From assembly GCF_032854445.1 (NCBI RefSeq), contig NC_088301.1, positions 12,832,281 through 12,896,280 of the forward strand: a stretch of DNA of 64,000 bases. Direction: 5' to 3'. Positions 47,861-60,558 of the stretch are shown one piece after another. Origin of the DNA: Liolophura sinensis (taxonomy: Eukaryota > Mollusca > Polyplacophora > Chitonida > Chitonidae). Each line of letters begins with the position of its first letter. The first letter of the stretch is position 1. The position numbers and the translations under genes are program-made. The notes under the pieces are model-generated. The model had not been told where the DNA came from and did not search any database. It was given only the letters and a program-made list of their open reading frames with translations.

Positions 47861-49330
47861 TGTAACGAGAAGCGATCACTGCGTTGCCACGATAAAGACC
47901 AGCCACTTACGAACTGTTAACAGACAGTAGAACTAACTTTTGGTGACTTCTGAATATATTTGTTCGTGCTGAGTTCATTTGCTAAAACCTCCCCCGCCTA
48001 TTGCAGATGGACAAGAAAGATCGATACTTTCGGCCGCCGGGCTAGATGATTTCCGCACTTAAACCTGGATTACTGGAATACACCAGGCTGAGCTAAATCG
48101 GCGGGAACAGGACGTTGAATTAGGGGACAGTTTAAGTGGCAAGTGCCCTCTAGAGCCCTCAGTCGGAAGACAAAAGCACATGTCGCGTCTACCATTTTTC
48201 TCAAAGATTCTGACCAGTACACTGGGAGACACAGACAACTTTTGCGTCAGATTGCACTTTCGGTTTAATTCTACGCCGGGCCTGAACAGTATTCAAAGGG
48301 GAAAATAGTCGCGTTAAGGGGCTAAGGTCTTTTAAATAATGCCAATTCAGCCTTCTTGGAAGCGAAAGGTCAACTCATCAATACGGTATAAAGCAACGTT
48401 CCCAAGCTCCTCTGTCCGTCAAAGCAAGACCATCCAAACTTGGGACAACTTGAATAGAAACGATCCCTGCAACAAGGAAATGCTTTAAGGCCGGTTGCAC
48501 GCCCACGCCACATAAATACGTAGACCATTGTAGCCGAAACTCTGATCTGAATTGACAATTTCCAGCGATGTTTTCATATCGAGACCGTGCACAATAGCCA
48601 GTAACACACACCCGGTCCAGCAGACGTACCGGATGCTTGTTAGTTGCTCAGATCTGCTTCCCTAAGCCAGCATTTGGGTAACCATGCTTCAAACAGCATC
48701 CAGACCACGGCGTGGGCGGCAACCCGGGCCATTCACTCTACCCTTTCAGAAGAAAAAAATATCAAAATATGTTTTCTAATTATATATCAGTCTATAAAAG
48801 AGCTTATGAATTGAATTTCCTGGGACGATTACCGTTACATGAGCATATACGCTTTAGGCTGAACCATGGAGATTGCGGTGAAATTACAGGGCACGGCATG
48901 GCAATTATCAATCCGCCACAACAAATGGCGCTCTTAATTTAGAGACGGTGAGGCTAAATTAGTACCCAATCAATATCAGCACCGATACGATCGTTTATGG
49001 ATGTCGGTGCAACATTGAACCTGGTAATCCGCACACCGGGCAAATACATCAACGCCCGGCCATCGATAGCATCACCAGTTCGACGGCTCATAACCAAACA
49101 CAATCGAGACACAGTCGCTTAATTTATATTACATTGGCTGTGTTAATGACCACTTACTCAGAGCTCTCCGGAAGTGTGTGATCATAGATTATTTTCCGCA
49201 GAAAACAGTCGGCATTAACATTTCGGTATATGCATATGACGCCAATAGATTGACGTCAGATTAGAATGCAAATGGCGCTGTTCCTCTTTGACATTTACCT
49301 GGATAAGGAAAACATCCTAATAGATATTTG
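47861..49330. other. Non-coding DNA, no gene recognised
   Basis: Somewhat more GC-rich than average. Frames of up to 77 codons show no motif. No repeat shared with the rest of the window was noticed. Confidence 0.45.
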
Positions 49331-49334
49331 CACG

Positions 49335-49580
49335 TAACCAAGAGCACACATCGTCATTATCACACATGAACAAGAGCACACCTCGTCATTATCACACATG
49401 AACAAGAGCGCACCTTGTCATTATCACACATGAACAAGAGCACACCTTGTCATTATCACACATGAACAAGAGCACACCTTGTCATCACACATGAACAAAA
49501 GAACACCTTGTCATTATCACACATGAAGAAGAGCACTCCTTGTCATTATCACACATGAACAAGAGCACACATTATCATTA
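49335..49580 (+). repeat. Minisatellite, ~32-bp unit
   Basis: About eight units of 'cacacatgaacaagagcaca' + 'ccttgtcattat', differing by a few substitutions and one deleted 'ttatca' block. Confidence 0.9.
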
Positions 49581-50070
49581 TCACTGAGACAATCATGAGT
49601 TCAAGTTGAGCGCAAGGTAGGCTGTTCGATTTATCCATAAAATAAAATGTCTGAAGTGCCAATGATCCGACTATGTTTTTTCTCCTTCTCCTATCGTATT
49701 TGTCGCGTATTAATGCCGAAATAAAATGTGTATATACTGACACTGGAAATGTCCTTGAACACTCGTATCAATTAGGTGTTGTTCTCAAGCTTCAAGCACA
49801 AGTTTAGTGATTCCAGTTTTGCGACATAACATGCATTGATTGCTTACATGGGATTGGTTAGTGCCGGTTTCACTGGAATGCCCTCTCCAGGAAGCTTCAC
49901 AAACATAAACCACCCATCACCACCCATTTGTGACAATGCACTATAGCTGTTTGCGTTACATCAAGGTTTTGTTAAGCACAGTTCTGGGGGTTTACGCGCC
50001 TACTTATTCTTCAGTATGGTAGAAGCGATTTTGCAATAAACCGCTTGCACCCTTCTTTTAAAGAAAAAAT

Positions 50071-50270
50071 NNNNNNNNNNNNNNNNNNNNNNNNNNNNNN
50101 NNNNNNNNNNNNNNNNNNNNNNNNNNNNNNNNNNNNNNNNNNNNNNNNNNNNNNNNNNNNNNNNNNNNNNNNNNNNNNNNNNNNNNNNNNNNNNNNNNNN
50201 NNNNNNNNNNNNNNNNNNNNNNNNNNNNNNNNNNNNNNNNNNNNNNNNNNNNNNNNNNNNNNNNNNNNNN
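50071..50270. other. Assembly gap of exactly 200 N
   Basis: A round-number gap marks a scaffold join between two contigs. The sequence to the right starts at a position equivalent to 12402, in the middle of block A. The two contigs therefore overlap in content rather than continue one another. Predicted frames crossing the gap are meaningless. Confidence 0.98.
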
Positions 50271-52394
50271 CCATTCGAGGTAGAAATGAAGGTTGGAATT
50301 ATGAACTTCCCCTTCACCCACGTGTCATATTCAGCTGAAAATAAGAAATTATATAACATAATTATGTCAGTAGCAGCCTTTAAGGTCACGTGTATCACGA
50401 TGATAGAGTCTGACCTATATTCGACGAGCGACTCGCTTATACGTTATTTGTCGCTTTCCAGATCGCTGGCAAATTCTGATGATAAATACTTACCTTAGGT
50501 GTACAGCGACAAGATGGAAGTGAGGTAGTTTGACGGCTGAAAACACCTAGTAGCTAAATAATAGCCATCGTCATGGTAATACCATGTCCTCGAAAGACGT
50601 TCTCCCTGAGATAAATAAATTGACCCGGGTTGGCACTGCGCTTGCGCGGCCTGTCAAGCACTTTTATATATAATTCAGGCCGCAGCAGAGGGGACAGCTA
50701 TAGAGCGTTGTGTTGAGAATGGCAGCTAAGTTTCCACCATGAGATAATAGCTGCAGAGTAAAGGCTACGGCAGACGCGTTGGCTTGACGCTGGTAATCGC
50801 TATTACGCAACTGTTGCCCAGTTATAAGCTGAAACTAAATGATCTCTATCCCAGCATTATCTGCGCATGACCTTATTACAAATTAAGTAAGGCAAGTTAT
50901 GCTTCACAAACAAGGCGTGAGCATTCAAAAAACTTGTGGAACTCCACTACAGAAAAGCTACAATGATGTATGCGATTGTGGTATCAATAATGGGATGGGT
51001 CGATATGCGAGAGGACCTGAATTTTGCTTTGTTCTTTTTCAAAAGATCTATGGCAGTCCGAGCTACAGAGTGTCCTGCACATTATGACAGCCTTGTGGGC
51101 CAGTAGAAGGCAGTGACGCTATCGGTTGACCCAGGAGTGTGGAGGGGCCTCGATTACGGGCTGCACGATTGCAGGTCAGTCCTTGTAGGGTTAACCTGGG
51201 ATGACCTCAGAGCTCGTGCTGTCATAGCAACGTCGACGTAACAGAGAGACTGCAAAGATATGCTCCCCTGACTGCAGCCAACCGACGCCTTTGTTCGTAT
51301 AACCGCATTGATCTGATGCTTCAATGCACTGTCGCCCATGGCAACAGCGCTCGGCGTATGGGAAAGGCCGGCGTGTTACTGTAAATGTAACACACGGCTT
51401 GTTTGTTCATTACAACAACCAGTATATGTGGGTCACCGCGGGGTCAGCTCGGGTAATCGACGGTTGCGGTCAAACATGGCCGATTCGCGCAACCATATAG
51501 CTCCGCTGTGCCTAGCCAGCCCGTGACTCGCTTGCGGATGAGCTAGCACAGCCGTTCTCAGTCGCCCATTACAGCTCATGTGATCCGAACGACTAACCGA
51601 TAATCATCCGCTCAAATGCAGCGGTTAAATCAAACACGGTTATCTAACTACTGACATGTTAACAAGTTCAGGTTAATGTGTGAGAGAAAGATAGTTTTTT
51701 TTTTTCTGTGACCCAAATTTGCAAGGCCTAACCGCGCATGGTCACGTGATATAGGGACGAACAGTGCTCTAATTCTCGCATGGAATGCATTCTTTGTTAT
51801 GTACACCGCCTTCTACTTCACTCTGTCGAGTTGCGCGATACATGTAACTTGAAAGTTAATGACTTTCTCGGAAAAACGCACTAATAAATTCTACGTAAAC
51901 GGTATATAAAACATAACTATTTTTAAAAATTACACCACTGTCATGTATACGTGAGAACATTTATTAGAATTGTACACCAAATCTGATGATATTGAAAACT
52001 TTATTGTTATTCCACGTAATTGATTGGACCTAGGCGCCAAGCAGGGGGAACGGTTAGGGAGGGAAGTATTGCAAGACATCATTCCGCAACCTTGCTTTTT
52101 GACCTTCCATTTCTGAAACAAAGAAACTCTGTCTGCATTGTAAATTCTATGAGACTTTTCAAACTGTGGTATGGAACTTATCTTTAACGTCATTTTTTGA
52201 AATTACATGTGGTTCGATCGTTGTTTGGGCTAGCTTTAGGTAACCCTGTATGTCTCGTGTAAATGTTATAGTCCTCATGAATAAGGTTTGCATCATTGCA
52301 TGAAAAGAATTTTCAAAATGTGTATCAGCATATGAAGATGTACACACAAGAAATAAGAAGAGTATAGGCCTAGTATTATTTGCGCATGTATGTA

Positions 52395-54027
52395 AACAGT
52401 GCAACAAAAGTTAGTTCCCCCCAAAACATTCCTTGATATCTCCCGTGATATGTACCAGATCGCAATGAAATTTTGCACACACTATCCCAGTATCACGCAG
52501 ACGCGGTATATCAAGGATTAACGCGCAGGTTCACTTGTGCGCTAACGGGCATGCGCAAACTGAAAATCCGTCGATTTTGAAAATTTGATGAAAGGAGTCA
52601 ACCAGATTTTTTACCGCCAAATTTTAATTTCATCACAGAATTCCTGACCCGCAGGTCATGTCCGAATCAGGTCTGAGATGGTCAATAAAAGGTTTTTGGA
52701 CCTGAATCGCTCACATTACTGTCCACAAGTGTTGCACATTCTGTGACTGTGGTATACCCTGCTTCAGTTATGCAGTACGCAGAGGGCGACTGCAATTGGC
52801 CTTTTGGAGGCTAACACCCTTGTAAAACAGGTTGCACGTCGCATGGGGGTGACACCAAACGCCATTCGGAAATTGCGAGCGAAGTTTCTCGCATCAGGAG
52901 ATGTTAAGGATCTGCCAAGAAGGCCCAGGCCAACCACACAAAGACAAGATCGGCGGATCGTAAACGTCGCACTAAGGAACAGAACGACATCAGGTAAAAG
53001 GGTTCGAGTGTGCCATACAAAAAAGCGAATGCCATTTTCGACTCTAGCGTGTATTCAACTAGCTTGTCATGTCACTTAACATCCATTCTGAATTTCAGCA
53101 CCAGAGGTTCGAGATCATCTTAGAGCAGATGCTGATGTCGGGGAGAGACGGTTATGTGCCCAAACAATCAGGAGACGCCTAAAAGAAGTCGGAGTATCTC
53201 CCAGGCGGCTGGTAAAGAAAGCCTTATTTTCTAGACGGCAATGGATCAACGTTCTTTTCACCGACGAAACGCGTGTGTGTCTCCGTCACGTTGACTCTTC
53301 GAGACGTGTGTGCCGTTGACGGGGTGCAGCCAGTAACGGCCTTTGGTGGTAGCAGCGTAATGGTCTGGGCAGGCATCAGTTTCACAGGCAAGGCCGATCT
53401 GGTTCCTATTGAGGGAAACTTGTAGGCTGCTGACTACGTTGCTCAAGTTCTCAGACCGCATGTTTTGCCCTACGTAGCCGCCGTTGGAGATGGATTTGTC
53501 TTCATGGACGACAATGCGCGTCCATATCGTGCAGGGATTATAAATGATTTCTTACAAACTGAAGGCATTGACCGGATCTAGTGGCCCGCGTGTTTTCCGG
53601 ATCTCAACCCCATCGAACATCTTCGGGATCAGTTGAAACAATCGGTCTATCGTCGAGCTGGGATGGAGTCCACTCTTAACGATGTGAGACGCCTCCTTCA
53701 GGAAGAGTGGTTAGCCATCCCTCAACGTCGGATCCCACGCCTCATCAGCACAATGCGAGCGCGTTGTCGAAATGCGATACAATCTCGCGGCGGCTACAAA
53801 CGATATTGACAATCACAGGTCATCGAGTGAAAATGATCGAATTCTGTGATAAAATAAAGAATTGCCGTTCAAAAATCTGGTTGATTCCTTTTATCAAATT
53901 TTCAAAATCGACGGATTTTCAGGATTTTCACTGGGATAGTGTGTGAAAAATTTCATTGCGACCTGGTACATATCACGGGAGATATCAAACAACGTTTTTG
54001 GGGGGAACTTACGTTTGTTGCACTGTT
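52395..54027 (+). mobile_element. Tc1-like DNA transposon, copy 2
   Basis: Same boundaries as copy 1: TA, 'aacagtgcaacaaa', ~230-bp inverted repeats, TA. The transposase frame starts near 52757 and reads 'LVKQVARRMGVTPNAIRKLR'. Unlike copy 1, the linker continues in frame as 'QDRRIVNVALRNRTTSGKRV', because two one-base runs are shorter here; this is the older reading. The internal disabled stretch and later stops are shared, so both copies are inactive. Confidence 0.9.
52757..53808 (+). pseudogene. Tc1-like transposase pseudogene, copy 2
   Basis: The DD34E signs are as in copy 1: 'LFTDETRV', 'VFMDDNARPY', and 'FPDLNPIEHL'. The stretch without frame at 52990-53095 and the stops after 'VDSSRRVCR' and near 53424 are shared with copy 1, showing that inactivation preceded the split of the two copies. 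Confidence 0.88.
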
Positions 54028-54037
54028 TATTCTTATG

Positions 54038-54198
54038 TCCAGTGCTGGCTTCCTCTTCGGCCGTATGTGGGAAGGTCTGACAGCAACCTGCGGATGGTCG
54101 TGGGTTTCCCCCGGGCTCTGCCCTGTTTCCGCCCACCACAATGCTGGCCGCCGTCGTATAAGTGAAATATTCTTGAGTACGGCGTAAAACACCAATCA
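54038..54198 (+). repeat. 5'-truncated A-type SINE, copy 2
   Basis: It corresponds to 16171-16332, with differences such as 'tctgacagcaacc' for 'tctgccagcaacc'. Confidence 0.85.
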
Positions 54199-54225
54199 AA
54201 AATGAAGAAAAAAATCTTATGTCCA

Positions 54226-54576
54226 GGGCCCAGTGGTTCAAAAGTATACCGCTTGGGGAGCGGTAGATCCAGAATCAATCCTGGATCGAGTCACACCTAA
54301 GACTTTAAAAGAGAAAGTTGTAACTTCCTCGCTTGACATTCATCATGAAGGGGGGTAGTGCAACGACTGGTTGACGCCTATCTGTATAATGGCTCGGGCG
54401 GGGCGGCTTATTTGCCTTCGGTAAGTCGTCTCAGTGAAGCAGCACTAGGTAAAAGAGCGGCGGAAATCCGTCCTGCAACAAGGAGGTACATTACATACAC
54501 CCTAAGGATGCCTTCGTCGTCATATGACTGAAAAATTGTTGAGCTCGACGTTAAACCCCAAGCACTCACTCACTCA
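54226..54576 (+). repeat. Full-length V-tail SINE, copy 2
   Basis: It corresponds to 16357-16706. It keeps the normal 'aaaaattgttgagctcgacg' where copy 1 has one extra T. Confidence 0.8.
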
Positions 54577-55027
54577 AAAGTGTAAACTTGACTTATTAAA
54601 CCTTGTTAAATTTGGGCCAGACTAAAGTGTCATTTACTTTGCTTACGGGTGATACTGGTGTTATGAGTCAAGCCTAGCTGAACTTTAATACACTTTTGAC
54701 CAACTAATGACTATTATAATAGAACGCTTTTCCTAACATAGATTGTTTGATATCCTATGCATTTTGTAATCCAGTTTGTCTATATGATTTACTATTTCTG
54801 ACAACAGTTTTCAGAAATCTGTCACTATGTTTAAAGGAGAAGAAAATTTAAATATCAAACAAATACCATTGAAAAGAGTATGCACTTCCTCGCAGGTGCA
54901 TGCCATAAAAAAATCTAAAATGTACCTGAAGTTGATAAATTATAAATAAAGTCAGCGCCAAAATCCACTGTGGGCGACTCCATTTTGCCTAAAAACTAGA
55001 CCTGAAGTCTTCTGTGTAGGAGAATTG

Positions 55028-55150
55028 CAGCCCTCGACATAAGGATAATTATGGTGATCGAGAAATCGATCCCCCGACCTAACGTTCAGGTGATCGGACA
55101 TTTGATCTCCCCCAAATTCTTTGGTAACCGATCGATCCCCTGTATCGATT
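55028..55150. promoter_or_regulatory. hAT left end: inverted repeat and subterminal motifs
   Basis: After the terminal repeat come 'ggtgatcg' twice (about 55053 and 55091), 'aatcgatcccc' and 'ggtaaccgatcgatcccc'. Similar 'ggtgatcg' and 'ggtaaccga' motifs lie near the right end. hAT transposases are known to bind short repeated subterminal motifs; that these are the binding sites is inferred. Confidence 0.6.
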
Positions 55151-55253
55151 ACGTAGGTTTCGAGAACCAAAATTGTTCCTTGTAATATACAGGTATGCCG
55201 TGAAGTTCATGTACACAATGATATATATGTATGCTCTGCATTATTTAATTTTG

Positions 55254-55702
55254 TTAGAGGGCTTCCCGTCTGTTTTCAGAAGTAACTAGTCCCAGTCTCG
55301 CTGCAGTCGCTGGTACGCCGTCCATGAAACCCACTGGCAATCGCAGCGAAGTCCGAGTGGTGGGTTTAACTGGCGAATTGATTGGAGCAATGTCTATGGT
55401 GTTTGACGTACTGATCGTGTAAAAAATGAAGAATTTATCATTGTCACTACTGATCACATTATTGTTGTATTTGTATTAGAAATAAACGTACCCAGTACTC
55501 CAAGCAGGTAATGAAATAATACAAATCCTGCTCTGGAAGGCATAATGTCTCCAGCACGTTCCCGCGCAAAGCTGACTGCTGCGAGAGGGTCACACGGGGT
55601 GGGTAAGTTTTGAAGTTGCGTAAAGAAATGTCTTTCGAAAAGTAATGATACAACTTGTAAATGTTGCTTGAATATTCTCAATTCACTATTTCTACAAAAC
55701 AT
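55254..55702 (-). other. Unidentified frames in the left arm of the hAT element
   Basis: Two adjoining - strand frames (55454-55702, 82 codons; 55254-55457, 67 codons) lie downstream of the transposase, inside the element. The upstream one has a possible GTACGT donor near 55490. The second contains 'INSPVKPTTRTSLRLPVGFM'. I do not recognise either, and they may be chance frames. The surrounding 55703-56821 holds no other frame of note. A captured host fragment is one possible explanation. Confidence 0.25.
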
Positions 55703-56821
55703 GACGTGTCCCGATTGCTGCTACCACAGAAAATCAGCGGAACCAAGCATTAAATAATAATGACATTAGTTCGAGTCGAAAACCCCCTACGCTAGCATGC
55801 TTTTGGACTCGCCCACACTTCCAGTCAATCAGTTACAGGCGGGGACTGCCACGGTGAAATTTAACCACTCAAAATTGAAAGTTTCGTATTCCTAACTTGT
55901 TATGCGATCTGTCTAAAGCAGACTTATGACTACCAGCCTGCGGTATATACGCATAAGTTATAGAACGTAATTATTGAATTTAAATACAAGGATTGATTGA
56001 TGCATGTAGATCATGGCGATGTCTACAAACATTTCACTCACGCCATGTGGATTCGCAGTCAGTATTTTGGCAAGATAGGAGGTGAAGGAGAACATTGACT
56101 TTTCTACAATGAGGATAAATATGCATGACATATCTACCTGGCGTATCCGTTGCTATACCTATTTTTGCAAAAACTATTTTTCAAATGACTCATATCGGCC
56201 GGAGTTTTCGTTACTTCGCGTTGTTACCGTTTGGAGTTGTAATTGTATGTTAACATACCACGAAAGAACCAATGCTGGCGCAAGTCTTTGAAAAATAGCC
56301 TTCTGTACGTTTGTCTTTAATACAGGCGCAGTTGAATATGTAACAAAACCACACAATCATACTTAAATGGTTTTAATGTAAAAGACATAACATATAAGAC
56401 GTTATTGCATTGAAATGCCAGGTCCCCCGAGGTGTATGTCATCACACACACGACTTCGTTACAAACGTTATATATATATATATTATATGCATGTATTTAA
56501 GTTTGCGATAAAAGGTAAAAAAATGAGTTTAAATAAGTAATCAATGTGCAAGAATGATACGACGTCCACACACATTATCATATATATTATACATGTATGT
56601 TGTAGAAATATTTTAGTTCAAAGCAAAACGTTAAAAATTCAAAACCAAATAAACGAGATCTGCACAAAAGTCATTCTTTCCTGTTGAAGTAATAACGTGT
56701 TGACGTGAAAAGTTCAGCCATGATTATGTAACAGTCAATCAACAAAGTCAGTGCAAGGCAAAGAACTAAATTTAATGGCACCTAGCTAAAGTTTTACACT
56801 TTTATGTAGGCGATCTTGTTT

Positions 56822-59523
56822 TTAATCACTCAGAATCTCCTCTTCGAATTCCATCGGCATTTCCACTGATTCGACATCGCTTATTTCTGAATCATCAGAC
56901 ACACTGTCTGCGTCACTATCAGTTTCTGAAATATACAGATGACTGTCATCCTCTAACAGAGGATTTCGGCTGGATGAGAATGGAGTGGGCATTATGGCTG
57001 GTCCAGGCTCGCTAGAACCTCCAGATTTGGCGACTTGCTTCGCCTTTCCACTTTTTCTTCTTGGTGTTGACAGATACTGTGACACTGCTCTATCCACCAG
57101 GCTTGTTTCATACTCGCTGTCCAGTTTTTCGAGCGATGGCAAGTTTATCCTGAGTACAAGCAGGTCATCCAGTGTACCCTTGCTCATGGACGTTCTGGCA
57201 TCTGTCAAGGTCCGGCCGCAAACACTGAAACCGCGTTCCACCGTTGCAGAACTCCAAGCAAAACAAAGGCACAATTCTATCAGCAGTAGGATGTTGGGAT
57301 ACTTAGAGACATAATGCTGAAAGACTGTTTTCCACAGCTGCAAGGGGTTGCGGAATTTTCTGTACTTCGCAGCAACAACGGCCTTCAGCTGTCTGAACTC
57401 CGATTGGGCCTTTTTCATGTCGTACTCATGATACCCCAGCGGCTCTTGAAAATGCTCACTCAGCTTCTGGATTTTGTCAAGACCAAATGTCTTTTCTTCG
57501 AAGTCCCAGCATCTGTGGTCAGCTATTTGAACAGATGCATAGATTTCTTGTTCAGAGAGGAAAGGAGCAAATCTCGCATCAATAGCTTCAGATATTGCTG
57601 GGATCAGAGTCTCTTTAACTCTCCGGACATTTGCTTTTCCTTGGCGCACAAACTTGATGTCGTAGTCCTGTTTCACAATAGTGCAGTATTTTTCGACCTG
57701 TCTCTTTTGTTTTTCGTTTAGTTTTTCCTTGAAGGCAAGCGTCGCTGGCAAGTTTGTTGCTTTGGCCGATAGTTTCACACTGTCACTCTCGGCTGTCCCT
57801 TCCGTATCGAACGGCAAGTCTTCTTCAGTTGCCGTCAATTCACGAAGGTTGGTTTTTGCCTCTGAAATCGATTCAATGACGTCTGTTATTAGTGACGTTG
57901 GGGTTTGCAGGACGTATGACATTTGAGCTGTGACCCTCAGGACTTGCATGTAGAAGTTAAGACTGCTGAGATAGGAGTATGACAAGAACTTTCGTAGGTA
58001 TCCACGGAGTTTTGCTACCGTTTCTGTCTTGCACGCGCCTGGTGTTTCTATCATATTTTCACAATACAAGCAGAGGGGCAAAAAGTTAATCACCATGGCC
58101 TTGCATGCCCTGTACTTGTGATTTTGAAATCTCGTCCCGTGCGCCTTCGTGAAAGCGACGCAAGTAACGCCCAATGCGATTGCTGTCGCTGTGAATATTC
58201 GTTTGGCTTTGCCACTGTTTCTGAAGTGATAATACATTTGTGTCATGATTTCGTCCACTTCTTCGAACGATTTGTCAGAGGCAAAGGCATCTTTAATGGC
58301 CAACTCCAGACGATGGTTTGAACAATGTACCACGAGCAGCCACTCTCGTTCAGCCTTCAGTTGGGTACATGCGCCATTATATTTCCCCATGTTTACACTG
58401 GCGCCGTCAGTGCAGATGCTCACCATCAGTTTGTCATGCCTTTCCTTCGGCACCTCACAGGAATCCAAAAATGCCTGATCGTAGGCCTGCTTTAAACTTC
58501 GAGCATCTTCCCCTCCGATCTCGGCCATATCCTGGCACTTTACAAGGAGCTCTACAGTGCATCCGTTCACTGCAATTTTTGCATAGATTAGCTCCTTTTC
58601 TGAACCCGTCTTCCTGGCCTGGGAGCCGTCCATAAGGCCCGAGAAGAAGTTGGAGCGGAGCAGCATTTTTGCAATGTCCTGTCGGAGTATTGCGGCCATT
58701 ATAGAAACGAACTGGCGACAACATTTGTCAGTGTCTTTTCCGCTTAACAGTTTGATTCCATTCTTGCGCTGTAGCGTAACAAGACTACGAAAGTCAGAAA
58801 ACGGCCTTTCATGCCGGACAATGCAAAGGGCGGTGTTGAATAGGTGCCTATATGCTGTGCTTGAAGTTTGGTCGATAAGAATATCAATGCGGCGTTGACC
58901 AGATCCACTGGGAGGCCTTAAACAAAAGGGAGAGAAAATCATTTAGAAACTCGAGCTTAAACATTACAAATTATAATCTATATACGATGAACAACACATG
59001 CACACCAGTGTAACTATATGCATACGGCACCTATATTTTAAATATTTTCGTGATTATATTTAACAAGTTATTATTATATTCTACATTATTACATCAGTGT
59101 GTATCATTTTCCTATACAGTTACATTTATTTTAAACTTTAAATTTAATGTCTTTAAATGGTACGTACCCTGCCTGTGGAGCACTGCTCGTTGATGCCACG
59201 GGTGATTTGCCAAATCTTTGCTTGGCCCAGTCATGCAGTCCACCAGGTTTGATATGACGAGATAAGTTTCCTCGGTGGACGCACTCAACACCGTCTGCCA
59301 GGTTCACAATGCCATTAAACGCTGCACCTTTCACATTTCGCCTTGCCGCCTCTGCCCTGATAGCTGCCAAGTTGTCCGCACATATTTTGCACTGCAGTTT
59401 AGTGATATTACCATCACTGTCAGTTGCCAAAACTCTGAACTCTTCCTTGAAAGGCCACTTTTCGAAGGTTTTTTGATGGACAGTCTCTGGCTTTTTGGTA
59501 GCCATCAAAACATATTTATACAC
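56822..59523 (-). CDS. hAT transposase (BED-like zinc finger, hAT C-terminal dimerisation), two exons
   Basis: Exon 1 is 59523-59168 and exon 2 is 58916-56822. The intron 58917-59167 has a GTACGT donor and a pyrimidine-rich TTTAAG acceptor, and joining keeps the frame, giving about 816 aa. A second Met at residue 7 (MATKKPETV) is an equally good start. Exon 1 encodes a BED-like zinc finger: C45-x2-C48 ('LQCKICADNL') and H90-x6-H97 ('NLSRHIKPGGLHDW'). Exon 2 encodes the nuclease core, with 'FFSGLMDGSQARKTGSEKEL', 'ICTDGASVNMGKYNGAC' and 'LLVVHCSNHRLELAIKDAF', and, at roughly residues 660-725, the dimerisation region 'FAWSSATVERGFSVCGRTLT'. The two Asp and the late Glu are candidate catalytic residues. 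The tail is Ser/Asp/Glu-rich. There are no stops or frameshifts. The layout resembles ZNF862-type hAT proteins. It would cut and move this element in the nucleus; domestication is unlikely because it still lies within its inverted ends. Confidence 0.9.
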
Positions 59524-60557
59524 AAATAACGATTAAAATCTAAGCAATATTCGTCAGCTCCTCAAAAGATTCTGCTCGACGTAGCGCCAATATTCCGCTC
59601 TGGACTGTGACAAACATCTACAGCGCGGCGCCTCTGTCAATATTCTAATTAGCAGTTAAAACGATTGGCTATTATTTCTGGCGACCGTTGACCCAACGGT
59701 GGAATGCCATGGACTTTAACCTTGTTTTGATTACCTTGTTTTGCGATCGAGTAAACGGACACATGTACACATATATTGCATTCTATTAATACATACATGT
59801 ACATTGTCTTTCCAGCAGAACCGATATCAATAGAATAAGAGATGGACAGATATGAATATGAAGACAAAAACTTAGCTGGCATTGTTTTAATCGCCTGAAA
59901 GAGACGCGGCACCAGATTTCTAGACAGCAGCAGAACAAGGGACCTTTGAGTTTAGGTTTGCAAGCCAATTCAAGCAAAATAATCCATGCAATGCATTTTA
60001 AGATTGGCCTTGTGATATATGATACAAGTACGTATTCTCTTCAAAGTTTTCATTGACAGTTATGAAATTCCTAGATCGAAGTACAACACACGCGTATTGG
60101 AACAACCTCACCACCCCTTTAGTTTCCAATAATTGGAATCGTCCAGATCACAGCATATGCATGCCTGTCAGTGTTGTTGGACCCTAAACTTCTGGTTGGT
60201 AAAGATACATGGGTATCAGTGAACGTTAAACTACACCTTCTGTGCGCCGCGCTTGGACAGTGACCCAATTAACTGTTTTATTTTTGTGATGACCAAATGT
60301 CTTTTGCGTCCTGACCCACGGCTCATAGCGCATGCATGCATTTCCCTTCGCGCCGCACTGCGACAAGCTCCCCTTTGACTGAGCGGTTGCATTTTCGGCA
60401 GCGGCAGACACTACGTACACGTTCACTCCTAATCTGCCGAAATTATTTATCGGTCCCCTGTGGCTTTTATGGTAACCGACGTTTCGGTCCCCCTTTTTTC
60501 GAATGAGGTGATCGACACGTGATCGGTCGGTTCGATCTCCTCTTATGTCGAGGGCTG
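59524..60557 (-). promoter_or_regulatory. hAT right end: presumed promoter, 5' leader and inverted repeat
   Basis: About 1.0 kb between the transposase start and the right terminus, without an identifiable gene. The 126-codon - strand frame at 60226-60606 runs across the transposon end and is unlikely to be real. The last 130 bp (atttatcggtcccctgtggc, 'ggtaaccgacgtttcggtcc', 'gaggtgatcgacacgtgatc') carry the motifs shared with the left end. Transcription would have to start here, but I see no clear core promoter. Confidence 0.5.
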
Positions 60558-60558
60558 T

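Larger units (their letters stand above)
50271..55027 (+). repeat. Block A, second copy
   Basis: It aligns end to end with 12402-17159. Most differences are single-base length changes in homopolymers (for example the GGGG/GGG at 13122-13130 versus 50990-51000) with very few substitutions. It ends at 'ggagaattg' exactly where the hAT transposon begins. Confidence 0.95.
55028..60557 (-). mobile_element. Complete hAT-superfamily DNA transposon with intact transposase
   Basis: The left end 'cagccctcgacataagga' and the right end 'tcttatgtcgagggctg' are inverted copies (16-17 bp perfect), beginning with the CAG typical of hAT elements. Both subterminal regions are rich in GATCG motifs. The element is 5.53 kb, with the two-exon transposase on the - strand. 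The 8 bp outside the left end (gagaattg) and right end (ttttgggg) do not match, so the usual 8-bp target duplication is absent. No part of this element occurs elsewhere in the window. Its ends coincide exactly with the edges of blocks A and B. Confidence 0.92.

Noticed and set aside
50000-50398. Frames crossing the N gap
   Set aside because: They contain only unknown residues over 200 N and join unrelated contigs.
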